Part shown: one piece after another, positions 12,701 through 25,143 of the stretch
Numbering within the stretch: the first letter of the stretch is position 1
How the letters are laid out: each line of letters opens with the position of its first letter
DNA from: Chrysomallon squamiferum
Lineage: Eukaryota; Mollusca; Gastropoda; Neomphalida; Peltospiridae
Length of the DNA stretch: 64,000 nt
Assembly: GCA_012295275.1 (NCBI GenBank)
Contig: CM022670.1
Coordinates: 9,524,006-9,588,005, forward strand
Reading direction: 5' to 3'
Made by a program: the position numbers and the translations under genes
Notes under the pieces: generated by a model
Database searches by the model: none
What the model was told of the DNA's origin: nothing
Seen by the model: only the letters and a program-made list of their open reading frames with translations

Positions 12701-15700
12701 CTCAACCACTGTAAGATTACTGTGATCAGATTATTTCACATTACCTCTTCAGATTCTTCACCCTCAGTGGAAAACAGATTATCTTCCTTTTCACTATCAG
12801 ACTGAAATATACAAATTACAGTTTATCAAATACCAAACTGAAATTTATTTCTATAACACTAATCCAGCAGTGTATAATTAAAACAATAACTGAACATTTA
12901 AAAAAATTAAATTATTGTAAAAAAAAAAAAAAAAAAAATCCAAATAAAATAAGAGTAACAGAAAATAATTTACAATCATTCATTTTAGAAAATTGTTACT
13001 TAAAAGCCTGAATATCCCAAGAGAAGATAATTTATAATTAAGCAAACCCACTACTTTTAGCCTTGATTACATCAGAAATGAAAAATTGTCTTGCATATAT
13101 AGAATTTCTGGTCTATTACTTTAGATTTTTTTTCAAAAAAAAATAAAGAAGCTGTTTTCCCTGATTTTCATATTTCATACAGTTGTATTATTTTTTTGTT
13201 TTAATTATTATTATTTTTGTTTTCTTTGTTGTTTCTTTAAAAAAAAAGAAGATTTGTTTTGTGTTTTTTTGTCTATTCTAATCATTCTTACCTGAGATTT
13301 CAATGTCTCTGCCAGTCTTTTTAGTTTCTCTAACTCTTCTTTCACATTTGGGTTCGCCTCTACATCTATACTTGTACTCAGAAGCTCAAAGTCAACACTG
13401 TGAAAAAAATATTAAATATTAATAAACAGAAAATAGAAAGTTTATTATTAAAAGGACCAATAATGATGATAATACTTGTGAGGTTAAACAGATGGATTTC
13501 ATAAAGAGAAATGTGCAAACCTCTGAGGACAAAGTATGGTTGATTATTAAAAACCAAAATATCTGTTTCAGCTGTTTATGTATTTATTTAACATTACCCT
13601 GTTTGCAATTTGAATTCTCTGAGTTTTCCTTTCAGCTTGTCACGAACCATCTCAAGATGGATTGCTCTTTCTAGGGTTTTAGTATTTTGGTCCACCAGTT
13701 TCTGTAGTTCTTGTGAAAGTTCATTGTTTTCCTCCTTAAGTATTAATAAACAATACAATAATAAATATCAGCGATAATAATTGGAAGATAATAATTGGGC
13801 AATAAAAGTTGTAATTTATTACATTATTCCTTAGAAGTTAGAGGGGCCAAAAAAAACCCAAAATAATAAAATTATTTTGTTTTCCTTTTAAATTTAAAAA
13901 AATAATAAAATAAAATAAAATATTATTATACTGGTTTCTGAAATTCAAAGTCAAATGAGGGGAAAACAAAATAAATAAATAAATATTTTTCTTAAATTTT
14001 ACTGAAATGACAGAAAGAGTAACATATATATACCTCCAAAGCTTTCAACTTGTCCATTAAGTTCTTATCATTTGCAGAGTTGTTATTGCTGAAAGCACAG
14101 AGAAACATTAATGTAGAAACAAAGTTTTATATGCATGTGCACTGATATTTATTATCTTTCAATACCTAAAATGAGAATTATATTTTAAAAATGATAAATG
14201 TTTTTAATCTGTAAATCTTCAAATGACACTTTCATATTGTCTATTTTTTAGAAACTGACCTGAAATCAGTTATAGAAGTCAAAAGAAAAATTCAACAAAA
14301 TTTAAGGTACAGGTTGAAGATCCCTTATCCAAATTTTTTTCTGAACAGTAGAAATAATAACGTTTTACAGTTTATTGGACTTTTTTGCATATACAGGCCA
14401 TATTTTATGCACAAATTTATTAAAATATTATCAAAAAGATCTTGCAGACTATCATGTAAATGGAATTCATATTTAGATGTAGATCTTATTTTCATGCTAT
14501 CTCTTTATATTCCAAAATCCCAAACACTTCATGTCACAAACATTCCAGATAAAGGATTCTCAACCTGTATGACATAAGATATAACTGAAATTTTGTAATA
14601 TTACTATAAAAATACCTGTTAATAAAATTCTGTGATAAAACATTATTTGTTGTTCCATTTGTGCCTCCTTGAAAAAGTTGAACCTGCAACTCCTGAACCT
14701 GAAGAAATAATACAAAAATTAGATTAAATTTGTTTTAAATGTTTTAAGTTTGTTTACCAACAGTAAAGCTATTTATTAGTTGAAGTATACTTATTATGAC
14801 ATAAGCCAAATATACTTTGAATGTTTTAATAGTTTTTAATTTGTATTTTTAACAGTTTTGTTGATTAAATAGAATGGAAAATAATTCATACCATGAAAAG
14901 CCAAAAAATAAAAAAACAAAGGAAAAACAAATCAAACAATTAAAATAATTTTTTTTTTTTTTTTAAAAACTGAGAGTAAAATTTGCAAAATGCTGCATAT
15001 TCAATCTGCTGAATTTTTAATTTGTTTTAATTTTTTTTTAACATGAACGGATTAGAATGTGAGACAGAACAAAAGGAAAATGAGAAACTTTGCTTTATTT
15101 ATTTCGATGATTGGTGTTCAGTAAACAATCACTCATAAGCATCCAAAATATATTTGGGCTATTTGTTCATAACTTTAAATGTGTTATTAAACTTTCAGCG
15201 TAAGAATTTTTTTTGTTTTTAAGTATATAAACTCACCAGTGATTTCAGTCTCATTATTTCAGCTGTCTGAGGGTCTCTGTTAATGACTGGTTTATTTTTT
15301 ATCTTCCTTGCTCTGTCAGCATAACGTAAAGTGTTCAATGTCTCCTCTAAGTTAGAATCTGCTGGACTCACACAGGCTATCATTAGAGTGTCACTGTTAC
15401 CACCAAGTGAATCTGAAATGTGTAAATGTATTTTTATGCTACAGAAAAACTTTTTTTTTTTTTTTTGCAATTATCTTAAGTGTTAACATGAAAACAAAAA
15501 TAGTTTTAAAATGTCTTTTAAGAGGTAGGCTGCCTGTATTAAAATTGTAATCTATAATATTTATTATTATATTTTGTTTTATTTTAGAAAAATAATATGC
15601 TCATTTGTTTACATCCAACATAACACTGAATGATTGTCGAAGTATTTTAAATCTGCATAACAGTAATAATAATTAAAAATTATTTGCATTTCCATACTTA

Positions 15701-18611
15701 AACTGAAAATTAAAAATAGTTTTAAAGGGCAGAACTTTGTAACAACTATCTACTATAAATAAACGTTACAGAAGTGAGCACACACCTTGTAAAAGTCTGG
15801 TCAGCTTGGAGTCTCTGTAAGGTATGTAATTACGTTTCTGTGACTCTTCACCAAGAGCACTGATCACATTGCCCAAAGCAAGCAGGCCTTTATTAATGTT
15901 GATACCTTTTATAAAATCACAAAAATATTTGCAGGATTTCTTGTTAACAAAAAGAACATACATGAAATATTAATGATCTTTACATCCATCAACAAATTAT
16001 TAAAGTTTTATTTGATATTTTTTAAATTCTAATAAAAGAAAACGTGATAAATCAGAACATAGTAGAAATGTATCAGACAAGAGTTGTCTCTCTTTGTTTT
16101 TGCCATTTCTAAAATTTCAAATTGGTCTAATGCCTTATTACAGGACGGGATGTATATTTAAAACAAAGTAAATATTTTTCCTACCTTCTTTGAATCTTTC
16201 ACCTTCTGCCATTGTTCGCTTTGCTCGTTCAGATCCAGCAAGATCAACAAGATGGAATTTAGATCTCAGAATGTCCCTAAAAACACACACACGCACAAAA
16301 ATTATTTAATTTAAGAAATCATTGATTAAATATCTGTAAAGAAAATGAATGATAAATTTAAGTCAAAATAGTCTGAGTTTAATTCAACTTGCGAGATTCT
16401 GAATCAAATGCAGTTAAACACATAAATTAAAAGATCTGAGTTACCTACTATTTAATATTTATTATTGTTAAAATCATTTTTTTAATATTTAGTATTTATT
16501 TAAAATGATTTTGATGCATGAGGAATGTATTTTGAGTAAATAATATATCCTACATAACACATGCATTTACATAATTATCCTCAAAAAAAAAACTAACCAT
16601 ATGAAATTCAAAAAGCATATCTTTTAACTTAGTAATATAACCTCTATACTTGGATAGTATATTTTTGGAATGCCTGTAATATAATTTTATATGTAAAATG
16701 TAAAATATGTAAAATACTAACATTCCATCTTTTTTGCTGGTTTGTTCTATGTGAATGGTGAATATAGCATGTGATCGACTAGAAGCAGTGTTCATTGCTG
16801 TGGAACCAGTTGTTCTTCCAAGTGATCCTTGAGCAAAACATCGAAGTGTCTCTTCATAACTTGTAACCAGAACCTCTCTAAGACCCTGAATCTTAGAAGA
16901 GAAAAAACAACCCACGAACATAAATATATAAATAAATAATAAAATTAAAGCAAATTAATAAATAAAAATAAAAAGATAGTAACAGTTTGTTTTCTTTCAA
17001 TATCATACAGATATTTATCAAAAGTTAATTAAGGCTGAATACACTGAGATGAAATTTTGTAGTTAGTGATTTAATCTATTAATGACCAGAATAGGAACAT
17101 GGTTTTGTTGGATTATGTTTTTTGTTTCTCAAAATGTCTTTTTCATTCCTACATTTTATCTTTCTTAGCTTTATTATGTTCATAAACATGTCATGGAATC
17201 CCTGGAAGCTTGTTAAATATTGGAGTTTACCTTGATAGCACCTTGAAGTTCTTCTCTGATTGAGAGAGATTCTCGCTTTGATGGAGGACAGAGCAAATCA
17301 TTTAAGTCTTCATTGTGGATCTGTGGAATTAAAGCAGCAATATTTATATAAGAGATTAACAATCAGCAGTATTCACATAGCAGAATTAACACAGAGCAGT
17401 ACCCACAGATTAATTACTTCAACAATACTAATGCAGCATAAGTTCAAACTGTTTTAATATTTATTAATAACACTTCTTAGTCTTCACAATATATTTCTCG
17501 TTTAAAAACAGTGGAAGAAGAAATTTATTTTTACTGTAAATTGGAAAATGATTGAAATCAACTGATAAAACTAAGAAGGACTGATACCAGCTGTACCAAA
17601 CTTAAGGCTTGTGAAAAGCTTAAAAAATATAATCTGTGATGTAAGTAACACTGAAAGTATTCAGATGCATTACCATACAGAATTCTTGATATTAGTTGAT
17701 ACAATCTGGGTAAATAACAAATAATAATAAATTAAATTAATTAAATAAATTAAATAATAAAATCTGAACATACCTCAAGATAAGACACCTTGACCTGGAA
17801 ATGTTTTTCTTCTGACAGCATATTAATTTTATTGAAAAGTTCTTGGAGGACTCTGGGGATGACACCTAGATCATTTTCATCTTCTTCTTGTGAGGAACAA
17901 GTGGCAAAGCACCCACCCATGGTGTATGTTTTACCACTTCCTGTCTGACCATAGGCCAGAACTGTCGCATTACAACCTGAAATTAAGTTAACATTTAAAG
18001 AGAAGCCTGGAACAATTTAGACAATTCTATTGAACAGAAGCATAAAATGAAGCAGCCAATAATAAAGAATAAACAATGAAAAATAAAGATGTGAAAAAAT
18101 TAAATGTTATTACTATTGGTTTTACTTGTTGGTAATTTGTGACATTTTTCAACATTTCTTAGTAAATATAACCATATAGAAATGCATTCCTTGATATATC
18201 ATTAGGCTATTTCTATTTTTAACCAAAATACATTTAAAAAACCCAGCAACCAAAAAATGCAGAAAAGATAAACAAACCAATATATATGTAAAATTAACAG
18301 ACATGATAATAATAATAATAATAATAAACAGACAACATAACTGTGTAATAATTAACACATGCAAATAAAGCAAATGAATATATACCTTTCATTATACTTC
18401 TTATTAATGGCTTCACAGATTCATTGTAAACAACATCCTGTGCTTTCTGTGGTGAAAACACAAAGTCATAAGTGAATGCTTTGTCGACACCCATTATTAT
18501 CTGAGGTTCGTTTGGTGTAAACCTCACACACAGCTGACATCCTTCTGTCAGTTCTTTTGAAATCAGCGGCCGGCAACGCACAGCTACTCGAACAGGAATA
18601 ACTTTGTCCAT
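4450..18611 (-). CDS. KIF4: Chromokinesin KIF4 (28 coding exons, complete)
   Basis: KIF4 is a plus-end-directed kinesin that binds chromosome arms and, with PRC1, organises the anaphase midzone. Coding exons in gene order: 18386-18611, 17774-17976, 17231-17320, 16722-16891, 16185-16276, 15786-15905, 15237-15412, 14616-14698, 14034-14088, 13598-13734, 13292-13397, 12745-12801, 12249-12434, 11820-11923, 11473-11617, 10909-11019, 10525-10608, 9928-10044, 9379-9504, 8727-8806, 8412-8461, 7928-8007, 7290-7460, 6686-6775, 6123-6200, 5781-5876, 5147-5308, 4450-4815. They sum to 3561 nt, giving 1186 residues and a TAG stop, close to vertebrate KIF4A (about 1230). Residues 1-345 are motor, about 360-980 coiled coil and 980-1186 basic or serine-rich tail. 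The ATG at 18609-18611 is chosen because the motor begins at once ([16 protein letters not shown]) and an acceptor lies 5 bp upstream. The cysteine-rich domain of vertebrate KIF4 is missing. Confidence 0.95.
5624..5662. repeat. AAT trinucleotide repeat
   Basis: An interrupted AAT/AATA run in the KIF4 intron between exons 27 and 26. Confidence 0.7.
5781..14698 (-). CDS. KIF4: KIF4 stalk exons 8-26 (coiled coil)
   Basis: Nineteen short exons (50-186 nt) encode residues about 360-1011, rich in Glu, Gln, Lys and Leu with heptad character. Family-specific blocks include [12 protein letters not shown] (exon 15), [24 protein letters not shown] (exon 16, positions 10909-11019), [21 protein letters not shown] across the exon 17/18 junction, and [13 protein letters not shown] (exon 21). 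Low-complexity AAAT and AAT arrays fill several introns without breaking any exon. Confidence 0.92.
5887..5918. repeat. AAAT tetranucleotide repeat
   Basis: About eight copies of AAAT, beginning about 10 bp beyond the exon-26 acceptor on the minus strand. Confidence 0.75.
6608..6669. repeat. AAT/AGT/AGC trinucleotide tract
   Basis: A run of AAT, then AGT units, then AGC units, in the KIF4 intron following exon 24. Confidence 0.7.
7167..7279. repeat. AAAT/AAAAAT-rich tract
   Basis: An A-run followed by mixed AAAT and AAAAAT units, starting about 10 bp downstream of the exon-23 donor on the minus strand. Confidence 0.7.
7605..7712. repeat. AAAT array passing into a 7-bp AATAAAT array
   Basis: AAAT units change into a regular heptamer (AATAAAT) repeated about eight times, then return to AAAT. 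It lies in a KIF4 intron. Confidence 0.7.
8887..8951. repeat. AAAC/AAAT repeat
   Basis: AAAC units followed by about ten AAAT units, in the KIF4 intron before exon 20. Confidence 0.7.
9724..9762. repeat. AAT repeat
   Basis: About 13 AAT units in a KIF4 intron. Confidence 0.75.
14310..14567. mobile_element. Pogo/Tigger-like MITE (258 bp) with TA target duplication
   Basis: The element lies in the KIF4 intron between exons 8 and 9. Its left end reads CAGGTTGAAGATCCCTTATC and its right end, reverse-complemented, reads CAGGTTGAGAATCCTTTATC, matching at 17 of 20 positions. TA dinucleotides at 14308-14309 and 14568-14569 flank it, as expected for Tc1/mariner/pogo insertion. The ends resemble those of vertebrate Tigger-type elements as I remember them. 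No transposase is present, so it is a non-autonomous copy. It interrupts no exon. Confidence 0.75.
15237..18611 (-). CDS. KIF4: KIF4 kinesin motor domain exons 1-7
   Basis: This block encodes residues 1-359. The nucleotide-binding P-loop GQTGSGKT is at residues 85-92 (exon 2), switch I NTASSRSH at 207-214 (exon 4) and switch II DLAGSE at 241-246 (exon 5). Exon 6 carries GNVISALG and [12 protein letters not shown]; exon 7 carries [31 protein letters not shown] and the neck start KIKNKPVIN. Every catalytic motif expected of an active kinesin ATPase is intact. Intron phases in order are 1, 0, 0, 2, 1, 1, 0. Confidence 0.95.
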
Positions 18612-19544
18612 TGGAACTGCAGAAAACAAGACTGATATATAAACTTGTTATTAAACAATAACAACTAATGAACAATAGACAGATAGACAGAAAAATAGAT
18701 AATATACAGATACAGATACAAATTCACAAGCCTAGTCTTTTTCAAAACTAATGATTAAATTAATAGCTAAAAATTTGAAAGTACAAAAATCTATCTCAGT
18801 AACATAATAAACCAAAAGACTGTTTCTCTCATGTAATGAGCAGATGTGGATTTATACAAGTTACAGTTAAGTAAATCACCTTAAATATAATATCTGTCTT
18901 GCTTTGTGATAACCAAATGACTGACCAAGTAATTGTTTGACTAAAGTGATTCTATGATATTAAATGTTTTAACAATTCAGATTAAACAAATTACACAAAT
19001 TATTATTAGTATTATGATTATTAAAATTATAATAACCAAATAAGTTAATTAAAATGTATACAACAGACGTGTTCCTCCTTTGTCCAGATGTCTTACTATT
19101 TTCGTAACTATCAGTATCACTAATCCAGCGTTCTTATAAATAATTAAATGAATAAGCACTGGTGAAAGAAAATGTTTACAAAACAAAGTCGAGAATCTAT
19201 AACTAAGTTTCGTAACTATAAGTATAAGATACTGAAGGTTTAACATTTTAAAGTTTATGAAATTAATAATTATGTTATAGTCTTATACCATAATGATAAT
19301 ATGTACTATTATTTTGTGACATTCGACTATACTAGACAGATTATCGACCATCACTAGCTAATTTAATAAGTACTGTTTATCATTTTACAGTTTTCTGCCT
19401 TGATTCTTTGAACTATCAAGTAATAGTATCAATTATCTTTCTCGACTTTTATTCAATCATTTATCGTCGAAACTTGGACACAATCGCGTAGATCGTCCTT
19501 TATTAACTATTACTGGCAGTGGATGGATGACAAATCTGACATAC

Positions 19545-19660
19545 CTTTAATCTTTGGATAACAAAATCAGAAGATCTCCTCAGTTGTGAATTAAATCAAA
19601 ATTATATCATTGCAATCTAGTATTTACGAAAATAAGTTGATTTTTTTTGGTAATCATTAA
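19545..19660 (-). other. KIF4: candidate 5' non-coding exon of KIF4
   Basis: A strong minus-strand donor AAAG|GTATGT places an exon end at 19545 (GT at 19544-19543). It pairs with the CTGCAG acceptor ending at 18617, five bases before the KIF4 ATG. The 5' edge is unknown and set near the promoter by inference. No long ORF is present, consistent with 5'UTR. Confidence 0.4.
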
Positions 19661-19673
19661 AAAGCCAACATGT

Positions 19674-19737
19674 TTTGAACTCGCCGCACTGTTACAGCCA
19701 ATGGACGATTGAGTTTGGTGTGCGGACACCTGATTGG
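19674..19737 (-). promoter_or_regulatory. candidate KIF4 promoter: two opposed CCAAT boxes and a CHR-like site
   Basis: CCAAT occurs on the + strand at 19698-19702 and ATTGG at 19733-19737, about 35 bp apart. A TTTGAA hexamer lies at 19674-19679. Paired CCAAT boxes about 30 bp apart with a TTTGAA-type CHR are typical of vertebrate G2/M genes, a class that includes KIF4A. The hexamer's orientation relative to KIF4 is reversed (TTCAAA on the gene strand), so the CHR reading is weak. Confidence 0.35.
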
Positions 19738-20347
19738 AACATTTCATTTTTTTAAATGCACCACCTATAGGACGCAATAGGAACGATAACTCCAGAAAAA
19801 TAATTTTCAGTGGCGAATAGAAATCATTATAATGTGAATAATAAATAAAATAATAATAATAATAATAATAATTAATTTATTATTATTATTATTATATCAG
19901 TAGTAGTAGTTGTAATAATAGTATATTGCATTTAAAATGATATTAAATCATAATGAAGAAGCATATTTAAAATTCGTCATATAAACATGTAAAATCTTCT
20001 CTTCAGCATATTTTATCTCCTGAGAAACAACAAGTATAATAAGGCAAAATATAATTTAAGTTATTTGAAAGACATGAAAAATAATATTCCGCCTTTAAAC
20101 AGAAAATAATAAAATACTGAGATAGTTTTAGTCGATACCTTTTCACCGCATATGCCATATAAAAATGTTGTCATTAGTTAATATTTATTAAAACGTTTTT
20201 CTGGTAATATGAAGAATAACAATAACAATAACAAAAAATAGCTGTAGTAATAAATAATTAAATGACATCGCTATTAGTTTTAACTGAAACTGAAACTGAA
20301 CTATCTTTGGTTATGTATATTTCAAAGTGTCGAAATTGTATTCTGCA

Positions 20348-20383
<36 letters not shown>

Positions 20384-21379
20384 AATAAGTTCCTTACTTT
20401 GAAAAGAAAAAACGAGAAAGAAAATTAGAAAAAATATTTGTTAGAATATATTTATTAAACAATGAGGTTCTGAAGCTTCCACTTAACATGGTGAAGATAT
20501 CTGGATGCTGCTTTGACTTGACGGGTTATAACAGTCTGCTGGAATAAAAATAACCAGACGAATAGTGACCTCTAGCTCTCCCAGTCTAGGAATATGGCAA
20601 AAGGCTGATAACCCTTCGTTGTAAAAAGAAACTACAAACATTGCAGAAACATGAGATGTGAAAAATCATAAGTCAACATGGGGGTGATTGTAAGTTCAAA
20701 AAAACAAACAACAGTTCATGAAAGCCAGCCATATAACATAGTGAGATTATCTTAGCAGAAACCCGAACGTTAATTAGACACTTTTAAAACAAAAGACCTT
20801 GTTATTTCTGAAATACTGGCTTATTTTGAAATTCATGGTGATGGGAAAGCCAAAACTTGCTCGTTCTGTGAAAGAATCGCACGTCAGAGTACTGACACAG
20901 AAGTAATTTGACGATCGAGTGAACCAGCACATTTGAAAACAGCAGTTCATGGCATCAGGAATAATTGAGATATACGAAAATGCTTGTTAAACTGGAGAAT
21001 GGTTCACCCAAGGGTAACTGGAATTATTTTGGGATGAATCAAACTTGAGGAAAAAAAAAAAAAACAAAAATTGCCAAAAACATAAGGAAATTAAGTAGCC
21101 GGTAAATGAAATTTTGTTACAAAAATTCGAAGGTCAATGTCTGTGTACTAGTTTAATAGGCACGCTATAAAGAGAGTACTTGTACATTAAATGGTAAATA
21201 GTTTTCTTTAAAATTATGATACTCGAAAAACCTGCACACTTACAAACGAGCGAACATAATACAGTCTAAAAGCACTGAGATTACAATCTTTGAGAGTTCA
21301 CAAGTACTTTTAGTTAGTTTGTTTATTTCACATTCCGGTCCAGTGTTTTAACACCCGTGGCATCTGTTTTTATATTCTA

Positions 21380-21381
<2 letters not shown>

Positions 21382-21458
<77 letters not shown>
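21382..21458. repeat. compound (TG)n-(GA)n microsatellite
   Basis: About 15 TG units pass directly into about 22 GA units. Confidence 0.9.
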
Positions 21459-21462
<4 letters not shown>

Positions 21463-22086
21463 AATAGACAGAGATTCAGAAATACAGAGATAGAGAAAGG
21501 CAGAGGGAGAGCGACAGAGCCAGACAAAGATAGGACAATTTTATTTCATTAATAACACATCTTTTATGTACGGTTACACTGTGCTCACATAGGTATGTAC
21601 TTCAGAGATAATAACAGTAGAAGTCAGATGCCGCCTAAGTGTACAGTCTTTTTCGGCAAGCAGCAATGGCGTTTTATTATCACCTTCACAGACAGGCAAA
21701 GCATATACCATATATACAGACAAAACAGCTGTAAGAAATGTAGCTTAAAAAAAACACACCGAATAAATAAATAAATAAATAAATAAATGAATGACAGTGA
21801 AGTAATAAGATCCAAAAATATTATGATTTCAAAAAATGAAAGAAAGGAAGAAAATCCCATTCAAATTCACTTTGAATGAATCATTTTTATTTAGCCCTAG
21901 GACATCATCTTGATGAATACATTGGCTTTTGTTTTTGTTTTATTATTCGTTCATGATTAATTGCGCTCTGTTTATTTAACCGACTTGCAGTTAAAACATT
22001 AAAAAAATAAATAAATAAATAAAATTAAAAATGTTGGGCGATTGCATTTGTCTATAAATCATTTCCATTATAGAATGTTTTTCTAA

Positions 22087-22117
<31 letters not shown>

Positions 22118-22722
22118 AGTGATGTTAATAAGGAAAGATTATTAAAACTAATAACAAACTGTTGCCTGGAGATCCAATATTATTATGTTTTGCTGTGTTC
22201 AATAACAAAGATTTGCGACACATCGACAACTGCCACACACGACCCGGGACAACCTCAAGAATTCTAAACGTATTGATCGCTATTTAATCTAATTTATCAC
22301 GTCTCTTTGTGCCTTACACTGGGAATTGTTTCAGATATTAATAGTACTTACATCAATAAAAAAAAACAAAAAAAAAAAAAACAATTAGTAGAAAGTCTAC
22401 TGATTTTTGTACAATTGTATATAATTATAATCAAACGAAAGCTGTTGGTGACAGTTTCGAAATGACTAATCTCCATGTTTCACAGAAACACAGGTTATGA
22501 CATGTAATAAACGTCTGCAAAATACTTTGGAGGCTTCGTTACGGTAAAAACCCTGCAATGACATCCCAAGAGAGAATTCCTTTTTATTAGTAATTCATGG
22601 CAGAGTTTTGAATGGGAAATATAAAACTGAAATATTTCTCGGCGTATTTATCTTGACTCGCAACATATCTGTTTGTGCATTCATGCATTTAGAACCTTAC
22701 AACTGTCAGTTTATTATTAAAA

Positions 22723-22790
<68 letters not shown>

Positions 22791-22804
22791 TTTGTTTGTT
22801 TGTT
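22723..22804. repeat. compound (ATT)n-(ATTT)n-(GTTT)n repeat
   Basis: ATT units, then TTTA units, then TTTG units, without interruption. Confidence 0.85.
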
Positions 22805-23203
22805 CGTTTACTTAATTATTATATTATATTTTAAGTCTATAATTATTTCTGCACTTTCAAAAATATAAATGAATGAATAAATAAATAAATAAATAAAAAA
22901 AAATAAACAAATTAATTATCTAAAGATTGTATTTATTTATTTAACTTAAAAAGTTACTGTTTATTCATAAAATTTTGGATCCAAGAAAACAAGAGTGCTA
23001 TCGTTTTTCGATAAATTCAAGGTAATATTTTTAATTCATGAATATGTGTGTATGTGTGTGTGTTTTTTTTTCTATCGCCATTATTAAAATGCACACCTGT
23101 GCTTTTTCTATTAGAAGCATCTATCCATTTCACATCTGCGAAAGTCTCCGTTTTGATTGATTAGAAAACCAAGAGAAGCCGCACTGTTGCCATTGCCACA
23201 CAG

Positions 23204-23753
23204 TATAAAAATACAGTAGTGTTTAATTAGGATATTATTGACTGAAAAGAAACTGGTCAGCGAACCGCCCGGTGCTGTTCAACAATGAGGCGAGGTCGTA
23301 AGATGATAATGACAGACAAACACAAGCGAGTTGTTCGTCAGAACCTTAGTTGAACGAACATTTGGCGGTGCACTAAAAACCTTTTCTTTCTCACAGAAGA
23401 CGACAGCAAAAACGTTCGCTGAACTGGAATGCTAACAAAATGCACATTTAGTAGCTGGCTTGCGATATAAATATCCTACAGTAACAGTGTTTGCTGTATG
23501 CTGCTAGTACAATGCATCAGTCGGAGTTTAGGATACGAAAACTGTAGTTCTCTTTCAGAAGCAGCGCCACGTGGCGGTAGAATCAGCAGAAGCAGCAGCA
23601 GACGACATTTCCACTCCCGGGAATATTACACTGTAGATATGTTCTGCCTCAAGTTTGGGTGAATTTCATTAACGTGGTGTTTGTGTTTGTGTTCGATCTG
23701 GAGAATTTTCTGGAATCATACAAATGAAATGAAGTGATCACTGAAAAAACCAA

Positions 23754-23787
<34 letters not shown>

Positions 23788-23805
23788 AACTAAGAAATAC
23801 AGCCG
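23204..23805 (+). other. candidate 5' non-coding exon/promoter of the channel gene
   Basis: A TATAAAA at 23204-23210 is followed by a stretch richer in G+C than its surroundings (about 23240-23660). This ends, after a poly(A) run, at a good donor CCG|GTGAGT (exon end 23805). No long ORF is present. It is on the same strand as the Cys-loop receptor, whose start-codon exon begins 17 kb downstream after an acceptor, so an upstream non-coding exon must exist somewhere. This one is a guess. Confidence 0.22.
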
Positions 23806-25081
23806 GTGAGTATTCATTAGCTACTGAAATATTTATAAGTTAATAGAGTTACATATTTTGAATATGTATTTGTTCTATAAATATAAGAATTGTCAGAAAA
23901 TCTATATTAAAACAATTTATTAATACGAAATAATTAAGTAAATAAATAAATGTCAGTTTTTAGGAAATATTTTAGTACCTTTTTACGGTTGAAAAAAAAA
24001 AATTCAACACCCAATGAACACTAAGAACAAAAAAGAAAAGAAAAGAAAAAAAAAAAGAAAGAAAGAAAAAAAAAAAAGAGAATAAGTAAAGAAAAAAGAA
24101 AAATACGTGAAAGAAATCCAGCCACAAAATACATACACAAACCAAATACTCATCATCGTGGAGAAAAATATTAATGTTTTTAATTATTGAATAATGTATT
24201 TTTTTTTTTTTAAATAATAAATAAATAAATAACCACAACAACAACAACAAAAAGCAATCACGTTTCACTATCACTGAATGAGATTTATTTTTTCTGGCCG
24301 CTGACATTTTACAAAAATCATGGCCTGCAGTAATATATTGGAATACGTCTTTGGCTACGGTCATTAATTTAATAAGAAATAAAATAACTTAAAAAAAAAA
24401 AAAATAAATAAACAGCGAAGTGTAAAACAAAAACGTCTGAAGTGAAAGCAGTTTAGGATAAACAAATCTATAGATTTAAGAAATTAAATATTCTTCTGTA
24501 TATATTAAACATGAAATGAATTAAAAACTGTAGAAAGAAAAAACCTGTTAACAGTGTATGTCATATGGAAATAATGCGCTTTGATTTTTACACACATTTC
24601 AAAAGGATATTGAGTTGTAAAGCATAAATTGCCAATTACAAATTGCATACGTATAAATCTCATATATACAATATCTACAATATATATATATATATATATA
24701 CTTTGTACAATGAGTGTTTAATACGATGTTAAGAGGGATGGCATGTTAATATAACTAGCTGAAAATGACGCATTATTGCAGAGGAATGTTTTAACACATG
24801 TATTTGACGTTGTATTTTAAGTTTTACGGTTTTATTGCCTTTCAAATAAATTAGTAGAAGTTAGCTGGAAAGAAGTAATAAGCGCATAGCCAGTATTCAG
24901 TATAATGTGAGCAGATTGTCACACATCAGCTATTTGTAATGCTCTTACTGAGTGATAAAAATGTTGCTCTGTATATGAATTACGTAAAATATTTGCTTTA
25001 TTTTACATATGTGTTTTTAATTTTTATTGTCTCTGTCTTATCCTACATAAACTGTTTGTGTGTTTGTTTGTCAGTCTCTTA

Positions 25082-25083
<2 letters not shown>

Positions 25084-25140
<57 letters not shown>
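25084..25140. repeat. (CA)n microsatellite
   Basis: About 28 uninterrupted CA units. Confidence 0.9.

Positions 25141-25143
<3 letters not shown>

Larger units (their letters stand above)
19740..23160. other. intergenic region, no gene seen
   Basis: The region is AT-rich with AAT/ATT runs (19848-19893), a poly(A) run (about 20349-20381) and microsatellites. A less AT-rich stretch at about 20460-21020 could be an old mobile-element remnant, but I could not identify one and no ORF supports it. Confidence 0.4.

Noticed and set aside
14314-14577. 87-residue ORF
   Set aside because: It coincides with the MITE and is too short and unlike a transposase.
18609-18629. Upstream TTG-initiated extension of KIF4
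   Set aside because: The extension crosses a CTGCAG splice acceptor. The ATG at 18609-18611 fits the family N-terminus.
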